Positions 1 to 4,601 of a stretch of DNA of 6,207 nucleotides are shown one piece after another. Every line of letters begins with the position of its first letter. The first letter of the stretch is position 1. Location: the NCBI GenBank assembly GCA_009781925.1, contig WQUU01000095.1, positions 1 through 6,207 on the forward strand, given 5' to 3'. Source of the stretch: Bacillota bacterium. Lineage in GTDB: Bacteria > Bacillota > Clostridia > Oscillospirales > Oscillospiraceae. The translations under genes and the position numbers were made by a program. The notes below the pieces were generated by a model. That model was not told the DNA's origin and made no database searches. It saw only the letters and a program-made list of their open reading frames with translations.

Positions 1-4
1 TTTG

Positions 5-43
5 AGATAAAACGGCGCGAGGTCTTTTCTTCCCTCGCGCCGT
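5..43 (-). terminator. Rho-independent terminator, minus strand
   Basis: Bases 12-22 and 33-43 form a perfect 11-bp GC-rich inverted repeat (CGGCGCGAGG core) around a 10-base loop. Read on the minus strand, the stem runs directly into TTTTATCTC, a usable U-tract. The plus strand has no T-run after the stem, so the signal points leftward. It would end minus-strand RNA that starts at the promoter at 374-402 and passes the in-ORF hairpin at 199-233. Confidence 0.75.
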
Positions 44-108
44 CCTTCATTGCTTCTCGGTCTCGTACCCCTCCCAGGGTCTTATCTTACTGACATTGCC
101 CCGGAGGG

Positions 109-137
109 TTGATTTTTGCGGACGAATGTGGTAATAT
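109..137 (+). promoter_or_regulatory. Candidate sigma-A promoter, plus strand
   Basis: TTGATT at 109-114 and TAATAT at 132-137 are separated by 17 bases. A TG dinucleotide one base before the -10 box (129-130) makes it an extended -10 element. The predicted start is at about 144-146, which falls on AGCAAGGGCAG, the same sequence with which the opposing promoter starts. No convincing plus-strand ORF follows, so the product would be a non-coding or antisense RNA. The call rests on sequence match alone. Confidence 0.5.
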
Positions 138-168
138 AGACGTACAGCAAGGGCAGTAGCTGCTTGCG

Positions 169-294
169 TCAAGCCGCTAGTCTGTAGGAACTAGCTCTAA
201 AAATAGAGCCGTCACGTCCAGGGCGACGGCTCTTGCCTTTGATTCGGATCGACACGGTAAACTTACCGATGTGAAACGTAATCGTTACTGGCAT
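169..294 (-). CDS. Small cationic peptide, 41 aa, unknown function
   Basis: I do not recognise this gene. ATG at 294-292 is preceded by AAGGGGGG (301-308), six bases away. An in-frame ATG at 300-298 abuts that sequence directly and is a poorer start. A near-consensus promoter (374-402) lies about 70 bases upstream of the leader start. The product begins MPVTITFHIGKFTVSIRIKG. Residues 3-9 and 12-18 alternate hydrophobic and polar side chains around a Gly-Lys turn, which suggests a two-stranded amphipathic beta hairpin. A basic tail follows (KGKSRRPGR, residues 19-27). There are nine Lys/Arg against one Asp. No signal peptide or membrane helix is visible. A terminator-like hairpin covers codons 21-30, so some transcripts may end near codons 31-32 without a stop codon. 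Candidate roles are a type I toxin-like peptide, a leader peptide or a nucleic-acid-binding miniprotein; none is demonstrated. Confidence 0.5.
   Translation of the reverse strand: MPVTITFHIGKFTVSIRIKGKSRRPGRDGSIFRASSYRLAA
199..233 (-). terminator. Terminator-like hairpin inside the small ORF
   Basis: Bases 205-213 (AGAGCCGTC) and 225-233 (GACGGCTCT) form a perfect 9-bp stem with an 11-base loop. On the minus strand the stem is followed by A and then TTTTT (203-199), the pattern of an intrinsic terminator. An overlapping 6-bp stem (194-199 with 204-209, loop AAAA on the plus strand) uses the base of this hairpin and its T-tract, so the two structures exclude each other. It lies within codons 21-32 of the ORF, so the same bases could act as coding sequence and as an attenuator. 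Confidence 0.5.
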
Positions 295-373
295 ATGCAT
301 CCCCCCTTATTCAACGCAAATCGCGCGAGGAAAGAGAAGACGCAAGCGAGCCGACCTGCCCTTGCTAAATCAC

Positions 374-402
374 ATCTTACAGTGCCGGACTTCAACTGTC
401 AA
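374..402 (-). promoter_or_regulatory. Strong sigma-A promoter, minus strand
   Basis: Read on the minus strand, TTGACA (402-397) is a perfect -35 box. It lies 17 bases from TAAGAT (379-374), a five-of-six -10 box preceded directly by TG. The expected start is at about A366, the first base of AGCAAGGGCAG and thus the outer edge of the inverted repeat. It sits just past the end of the corC-like gene and drives leftward transcription into the small ORF at 169-294. Confidence 0.8.
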
Positions 403-424
403 GCGAAAATTTGGCTTTATTCGA

Positions 425-460
425 CATAGAGACGCCAGCTTTGGCGTCTCTATGTTTTTT
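425..460 (+). terminator. Strong intrinsic terminator, plus strand, overlapping a stop codon
   Basis: Bases 425-437 and 442-454 form a perfect 13-bp stem with loop GCTT, followed on the plus strand by TTTTTT (455-460). On the minus strand the sequence after the stem is TCGAATAAAG, without a U-tract, so the strong orientation is plus. The TAG stop of the corC-like gene (450-452) lies inside the stem, and the T-run encodes its last Gln-Lys codons on the other strand. It could insulate that gene from incoming plus-strand RNA, and may also act weakly in the minus direction. Confidence 0.75.
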
Positions 461-1703
461 GTTCTATCAAGACTTTCTCCACCCGGTGGCCGTCCACGTC
501 CAGCACCGTGACGGTCAAGTCCTCGTAGCGGAAGCTGTCCCCTTTTCGGGGGAAGCCGCCGAAGCGCTCCAGTGTCCAGCCGCCCACGGTGGCGGAGTCC
601 GTGTCGAAGCTGTCTTCATCCCGATCCAGGAACTCCAATAAATCGCCGATGCTCATGTCGCCGTCCACCAGGAGCGCGCCGTCCTCCCGCTCCACGATGT
701 CATCCACGACCTCGTCCGTCTCGTCCCAGATATCGCCCACCAGTTCCTCCAGGACATCCTCCATGGTGATGACCCCCATGGCGCCGCCGTACTCGTCCGT
801 AACCACGGCCAAATGCGTCTTGTGCCGGCGCAGTTCGCCGAGGACATCCGGCAGCTTCAGGGTCTTGTACACGTAACAGGGCTCCATCAGCAGGGCTCGC
901 AGGTCGGGCGCCTCCTCGTCGATCATGGCGCGGTAGAGCCGGTTGACGCCCAGCACGCCGATGATATTGTCCACGCTGTCCTCATACACGGGGAGGCGCG
1001 AGTAGGGCGCGGCGTCAACGGTCTCCAAAATTTCCTCCCAGGGGTCGTCGATGTCGAGGGCGGCCATGTCCACCCGGGCGGTCATGACCTCGCTGGCGGA
1101 GATCTCGTCAAAGTCCAGCGCGGCCTGGAGGAGCTCACTGCGCTCCTCGTCTAAAACACCCTCGTCCTCCGAGGTCTCGATGAGGGTGGAGAGCTCCTCA
1201 ACGGCCTCCTCCTCCCCTCCTGACGCCTCCGCTTTCATGGGCCGGGTGATGAGTCTCACCAGCGCCGTCACCAGGAAGACCACAGGCCAGAGCAGAATCA
1301 TCAGAAAGCGCACAATATACGCGGCGGCCAAAGAGAAACGGTTGGCGTTCTTCTTCGCCAAAATCTTCGGGATCGTCTCGCCGAAGAGGATGATACAAAT
1401 TGTGACCAGGGCCGTGCCCAGAGCAGTATATCCATCGCCGAGCTTCAAAACGGACACGGTCAGCACCGTGACAACCGAGGAGGCCGCGATGTCGGCCAGG
1501 CTGTTGCCGATGAGGATGGTGGACAGGGCGTTCTCAAAGCGGCCGACAATGGCGGTGGCGACACGCGCGCGCTTGCCGCCGCTCTCGGCCAGGCTCTCCA
1601 AACGCAAGCGGTTTAGGGAGGAATAGGCCATCTCCGAGGCGGCGAAAAAGGCGGAACAGCCGATGAGCACTATGATGGCGACGATGTAAAAGGCCGCGCT
1701 CAT
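450..1703 (-). CDS. CNNM/CorC-family CBS-domain membrane protein (second of tandem pair)
   Basis: This 417-residue protein has the full family layout. A DUF21/CNNM transmembrane domain covers roughly residues 1-155, with hydrophobic segments near 5-22, 61-85, 93-110 and 127-150. A CBS pair covers about 205-325 and a C-terminal CorC_HlyC domain about 340-415. Visible signatures are FFAASEM (19-25), TILIGNS (62-68), FGETIPK (107-113) and DEYGG (303-307) running into EELVGDIWDE (319-328). The family is linked to Mg2+/Co2+ homeostasis, often as exporters; older names are hemolysin C or TlyC-like. Substrate and direction cannot be read from sequence. The ATG overlaps the upstream paralog's TGA as ATGA, and GGAGGT lies eight bases before it, so translational coupling is likely. 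The stop codon lies inside the terminator at 425-460. Confidence 0.93.
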   Translation of the reverse strand: MSAAFYIVAIIVLIGCSAFFAASEMAYSSLNRLRLESLAESGGKRARVATAIVGRFENALSTILIGNSLADIAASSVVTVLTVSVLKLGDGYTALGTALVTICIILFGETIPKILAKKNANRFSLAAAYIVRFLMILLWPVVFLVTALVRLITRPMKAEASGGEEEAVEELSTLIETSEDEGVLDEERSELLQAALDFDEISASEVMTARVDMAALDIDDPWEEILETVDAAPYSRLPVYEDSVDNIIGVLGVNRLYRAMIDEEAPDLRALLMEPCYVYKTLKLPDVLGELRRHKTHLAVVTDEYGGAMGVITMEDVLEELVGDIWDETDEVVDDIVEREDGALLVDGDMSIGDLLEFLDRDEDSFDTDSATVGGWTLERFGGFPRKGDSFRYEDLTVTVLDVDGHRVEKVLIEQKT

Positions 1704-3013
1704 TTCGCCTCACCTCCGTCCGCAGCGGGCGGTTTCACGCCGCCCCCACAGAGCGCGTCGGCCTCCTTGGGCAGGAGCCGCGCCCGCAGTTTGAGAATGC
1801 GGTTCTGTCGCATGGCGGAGACCTCGACGGAGAGATTTCCGCAACGGAAACTGTCGCCGGTCTGGGGAATTTTTTCAAACTGCTCATAGGCCCACTCGCC
1901 CATGAGCTTGTTAGAGAAGTCCCGGTTCTCGGGATCCTCGAAGTCCATCTCCTCGAAGGCGTCCTCCACAGGCAGGGAGGGATCCAGCTCAAAACTCCCG
2001 TCCGGGAGCGCGGTGAACGTCTCCAAGACGTCGTCGTCCTCGTCCCAGATCTCGCCCACCAGCTCCTCGAGGATGTCCTCCACAGTGACGATGCCCAGAG
2101 TGCCGCCGTAGTTGTCCGTGACGACGGCGAGGTTTGTCTTCCGGCGGCTGAGCTCGGGCAGGAGCTCGTCGATTTTGGCGCTGCCGTGGACAAAATAGGG
2201 TTCCTCCAGCAGGGTCTCCAACTGTAAATCGGGCCCCTGCTTCAGCCAGGCTTTGATGTATTTGCGGATCAGCAGCACACCCACGATGTTGTCCACACTG
2301 TCCCGGTAGACCGGCAGGCGGCTGTGTTTTTCACGCTTGATGGTCTCCAGCACCTCTTCACAGCTGTCCGACAGATCAATGGCTTTGAGATCCACCCGCG
2401 CGGTCAGGATGCTCTCCACGGTCACGTCGTCAAACTCCAAGGCGGAGTACAAAAGTTCGCCGCGTTTTTGATCGATCTCCCCCTCGTCCGTCATCGTCTC
2501 GACGATGTCAAAGAGTTCGTCCTCCGTCACGGTCAGCTCTGGGTCGCCCTTGGAGAGTTTCGCCGCCTGACTGCCGATCTTCGCGAACAGGATCGATAAA
2601 GGGGCAAAAATCCGCATAAAAAAGTACAGCGAAGGTGCGACTGCCAGAGACAGGCGCTCGCTGTATTTTTTCGCGATGCTCTTGGGGAGCATATCGCATA
2701 AAAAGAAGAGAAGCAGAGCCGTGACCACCGTCGTCAGCGCGACGGAGAGGGCCGCGCGCGTGGCCATTACGGTGATCATCGCGGCCGCGACGATGCGGGC
2801 GATGTTCGTGCCAATGAGGATGGTGGTGATCGCCCGCTCGATGTTGTCCACAATCCACAGGGCGCGGACGGCATTCCGCTCCCCCCTGTCCGCGCGCAGC
2901 CGGAGGCGCACACGGCTGACCGAGACGATGGCGGTCTCGGCCAGGGCGAAATACGCCGCGGCGATAAAGAGCAGAATGATGATAAATATCGGCAGGAAGC
3001 CGCCTTGATCCAT
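1700..3013 (-). CDS. CNNM/CorC-family CBS-domain membrane protein (first of tandem pair)
   Basis: This 437-residue paralog of the next gene has a DUF21 membrane domain (about 1-150, hydrophobic segments near 6-25, 62-84, 88-108 and 122-147). A CBS pair follows at about 203-325 and a CorC_HlyC domain at about 338-415, then a Gly/Pro-rich tail of roughly 20 residues. Signatures include FALAETA (22-28), TILIGTN (64-70), DNYGG (300-304) and EELVGEIWDE (316-325). The usual G-E-x-x-P-K motif reads C-D-M-L-P-K (106-111), keeping an acid but losing the glycine, so ion handling may differ from its partner. Start: ATG at 3013-3011; AGGAG (3030-3026) lies 12 bases upstream, a longer gap than usual, but no other standard start fits. 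No convincing promoter was found in the spacer before it. An ion transport role is a family inference. Confidence 0.92.
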   Translation of the reverse strand: MDQGGFLPIFIIILLFIAAAYFALAETAIVSVSRVRLRLRADRGERNAVRALWIVDNIERAITTILIGTNIARIVAAAMITVMATRAALSVALTTVVTALLLFFLCDMLPKSIAKKYSERLSLAVAPSLYFFMRIFAPLSILFAKIGSQAAKLSKGDPELTVTEDELFDIVETMTDEGEIDQKRGELLYSALEFDDVTVESILTARVDLKAIDLSDSCEEVLETIKREKHSRLPVYRDSVDNIVGVLLIRKYIKAWLKQGPDLQLETLLEEPYFVHGSAKIDELLPELSRRKTNLAVVTDNYGGTLGIVTVEDILEELVGEIWDEDDDVLETFTALPDGSFELDPSLPVEDAFEEMDFEDPENRDFSNKLMGEWAYEQFEKIPQTGDSFRCGNLSVEVSAMRQNRILKLRARLLPKEADALCGGGVKPPAADGGEAK

Positions 3014-3138
3014 GTGGGGGATGTTCTCCTATGTGTTATTGGACTTGTTGCAGAATGCGGCAACTACTATATTTCATCTCCGACTGGCTCCATGTTGAGC
3101 CACTTTTGGATTATTCCCGCGCTTTCTCATTAACATCA

Positions 3139-3194
3139 GGGGCGCGATGTGAATCGCGCCCCCTACACACGCGGGACGCCCGGGTGTGCGTCCC
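3139..3194. repeat. Two tandem intergenic palindromes after enolase (REP-like)
   Basis: Bases 3139-3148 and 3153-3162 form a perfect 10-bp stem (GGGGCGCGAT, loop GTGA). Bases 3173-3179 and 3188-3194 form a second, 7-bp stem (GGGACGC). On the minus strand each unit begins with GTAGGGG, a tag also seen in the repeat at 4534-4596. The hairpins lie just after the enolase stop and could end or stabilise its mRNA, but neither is followed by a T-run on either strand, so they are poor intrinsic terminators. The rest of the spacer (3014-3138) shows a 6-bp hairpin at 3085-3102 and no clear gene or promoter. Confidence 0.7.
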
Positions 3195-3202
3195 CTACGG
3201 GT

Positions 3203-4495
3203 TTACCGTTTCCGGATCGAGAAGAACGCGTCGCTGCCGGGGTACTTGGCCACGTCGAAGAGCTCCTCCTCGATGCGCAGGAGCTGGTTATATTTCGCCA
3301 CGCGGTCGGTGCGGCTGGGGGCGCCGGTCTTGATCTGCCCGGCGTTGACCGCGACGCTGATGTCCGCGATGGTGGTATCCTCGGTCTCGCCGCTCCTATG
3401 GGACACGACCGCCGTCCAACCCGCGCGGTGCGCCATTTGGATGGCGTCCAGGGTCTCGGTCAGGGTGCCGATCTGATTGACCTTAATGAGCACGGAGTTG
3501 GCCACGCCCAGCTCGATGCCCTTCTTGATGCGCTGCGTATTCGTGACAAAGAGGTCGTCGCCCACGAGCTGAACCCGGTGGCCCACGGCGTCGTTGAGCA
3601 ACTTCCAGCCCTCCCAGTCCTCCTCGGCCATGCCGTCTTCGAGGGAGATGATGGGATACCGGTCGATGAAGCCGACCCACATGTCCACCATGTCCTGCCG
3701 GGTCATGACGGTACCCCGCTTGGGCAGGTGATAGCACTGGTCGTCACTGTTAAACCAGTCGGAGACGGCGGGATCCATGGCGATCATAAAGTCCACGCCG
3801 GGCTTATAGCCGGTCTTCTCGATGGCGGTGACCAGGGCCTTTAGGGCATCCTCGTCCGAGGCCAGGTCGGGGGCGTAGCCGCCCTCATCGCCCACGCCGC
3901 TGGAGGGGACAACCTTCTTTAGGGTGTGAAAAACCTCCGCGCACATGCGCAGGCCCTCGCGAAAACTTTTAGCCGCCACAGGCATGATCATGAACTCCTG
4001 GATGTCCACGCTGTTGGTGGCGTGGGCCCCGCCGTTTAAGACGTTCATCATCGGCACAGGCAGGGTCTTGGCGTTCGCGCCGCCGATATAGTTATAGAGC
4101 CCCACGCCGGTGGCCTCGGCGGCGGCCTTCGCGGTCGCCAGGGAGACGCCCAAAATGGCGTTGGCGCCCAGACGGGTCTTGTTCGGGGTGCCGTCGAGCT
4201 CGATGAGCAGCTTGTCCAGACCCGGCTGATCCAGGGCGTTGAGGCCCACAACGGCCTCACAGATCTCGCCGTTCACATTCTCCACGGCCTTCAATACACC
4301 CTTGCCCTGATAGCGGGCCTTGTCCCCGTCCCGCAGTTCGCAGGCCTCGAAGATGCCTGTGGAGGCTCCGGACGGTACAGCCGCGCGGCCGATGGTGCCG
4401 TCATCGAGGGTGACTTCCACCTCGACGGTGGGATTGCCGCGGGAATCCAGAATTTCTCTGGCGGAGACGTCTACGATCTCAAAATACTCTTTCAC
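3203..4495 (-). CDS. eno: Enolase (phosphopyruvate hydratase)
   Basis: Enolase interconverts 2-phosphoglycerate and phosphoenolpyruvate in the cytosol, using Mg2+. The 430-residue length is typical. By comparison with yeast enolase, visible active-site residues are the mobile loop PSGASTG (41-47), E167 in QEFM, E204 in GDEGG, metal ligands D241, E286 (SLEDG) and D313 (GDDLF), catalytic K338 (LIKVNQIGT), H366 in SHRSGET, and K389 in IKTGAPSRTDR. All expected residues are present. The start is GTG at 4495-4493; AAGGAG lies eight bases upstream and no ATG fits better. It follows gpmI by 106 bases, in the direction in which these genes are commonly co-transcribed. The spacer holds a large inverted repeat but no clear promoter, so read-through from gpmI is plausible. 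Confidence 0.98.
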   Translation of the reverse strand: MKEYFEIVDVSAREILDSRGNPTVEVEVTLDDGTIGRAAVPSGASTGIFEACELRDGDKARYQGKGVLKAVENVNGEICEAVVGLNALDQPGLDKLLIELDGTPNKTRLGANAILGVSLATAKAAAEATGVGLYNYIGGANAKTLPVPMMNVLNGGAHATNSVDIQEFMIMPVAAKSFREGLRMCAEVFHTLKKVVPSSGVGDEGGYAPDLASDEDALKALVTAIEKTGYKPGVDFMIAMDPAVSDWFNSDDQCYHLPKRGTVMTRQDMVDMWVGFIDRYPIISLEDGMAEEDWEGWKLLNDAVGHRVQLVGDDLFVTNTQRIKKGIELGVANSVLIKVNQIGTLTETLDAIQMAHRAGWTAVVSHRSGETEDTTIADISVAVNAGQIKTGAPSRTDRVAKYNQLLRIEEELFDVAKYPGSDAFFSIRKR

Positions 4496-4533
4496 GGTGA
4501 TTACTCCTTGTATATCATATTATTATTGGCTCT

Positions 4534-4596
4534 GTAGGGAACGGATTTATCCGTCCCTTCATGCAGGTCATCAGAACGGATAAATCCGTTCCCTAC
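4534..4596. repeat. Perfect 21-bp inverted repeat between gpmI and eno
   Basis: Bases 4534-4554 are the exact reverse complement of 4576-4596, with a 21-base spacer. Each arm carries the outer tag GTAGGG and an internal small palindrome: ACGGAT-TT-ATCCGT on the left, and the same with AA in the centre on the right. The unit can therefore fold as one long stem or as two small hairpins. This design is typical of REP/BIME-like or MITE-like intergenic elements. It could affect how much transcription continues from gpmI into eno. There is no T-run after it, so it is not a standard terminator. Confidence 0.85.
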
Positions 4597-4601
4597 CGCG
4601 G

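Larger units (their letters stand above)
146..366. repeat. Long interrupted inverted repeat enclosing the small ORF
   Basis: Bases 146-156 (AGCAAGGGCAG) are the exact reverse complement of 356-366, and 162-170 (GCTTGCGTC) of 339-347, so two matching blocks lie in register. The linkers between them also pair partly. On minus-strand RNA they add four pairs, including G352-U158, with one bulged base, plus a U367-G145 closing wobble. On the plus strand those two wobbles become C-A mismatches. The small ORF (169-294) fits almost exactly inside. The repeat could be the terminal stem of a structured RNA, the ends of a small mobile or invertible element, or paired protein-binding sites. No target-site duplication was seen next to it. 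Confidence 0.75.
146..460 (+). ncRNA. Hypothetical plus-strand antisense RNA
   Basis: This is inferred only from a promoter-like sequence ending at 137 and a strong terminator with T-tract at 425-460 on the same strand, with no credible ORF between. The longest plus-strand reading here, from ATG 295 to the stop at 427-429, has no ribosome binding site. Such an RNA of roughly 315 bases would be fully complementary to the small peptide mRNA and its leader, and would cross the opposing promoter. It matches no RNA family I recognise. Strand-specific RNA data would settle whether it exists. Confidence 0.25.

Noticed and set aside
47..172. Minus-strand reading frame of 41 codons ending in PWEGYETEKQ, directly before the terminator at 5-43
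   Set aside because: The only possible start is a TTG overlapping the small ORF's stop, with no ribosome binding site. The frame is closed upstream by TAG at 191-193 and I recognise no family. It could be a decayed gene end, but this cannot be supported.
146..366. Retron-like msr-msd RNA, because of the inverted end repeats
   Set aside because: No reverse transcriptase gene lies in the window, and a terminator at 5-43 closes the transcript on the side where one would be expected.
295..429. Plus-strand ATG ORF of 44 codons ending just before the plus-strand terminator
   Set aside because: There is no Shine-Dalgarno sequence before the ATG, the composition is unremarkable, and it lies antisense to the better-supported small ORF leader.
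813..1626. Several open plus-strand frames opposite the corC-like gene
   Set aside because: They are antisense shadows of a GC-rich coding region with low-complexity Ser/Arg/Pro translations and no ribosome binding sites.
3085..3110. Short hairpin followed by CTTTT on the plus strand
   Set aside because: The stem is only 6 bp and the T-run is four bases, with no plus-strand gene before it; too weak to call a terminator.
3031..3136. Possible promoter for the first corC-like gene (TTGCCG with AATAAC, or a lone TATAGT)
   Set aside because: Both boxes match the consensus poorly or lack a partner at the right spacing, so no promoter is called.
4496..4533. AT-rich stretch before eno with several -10-like hexamers (TAATAT, TATGAT)
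   Set aside because: No -35 box lies at a suitable distance and the palindromic repeat begins immediately upstream; read-through from gpmI is the simpler view.
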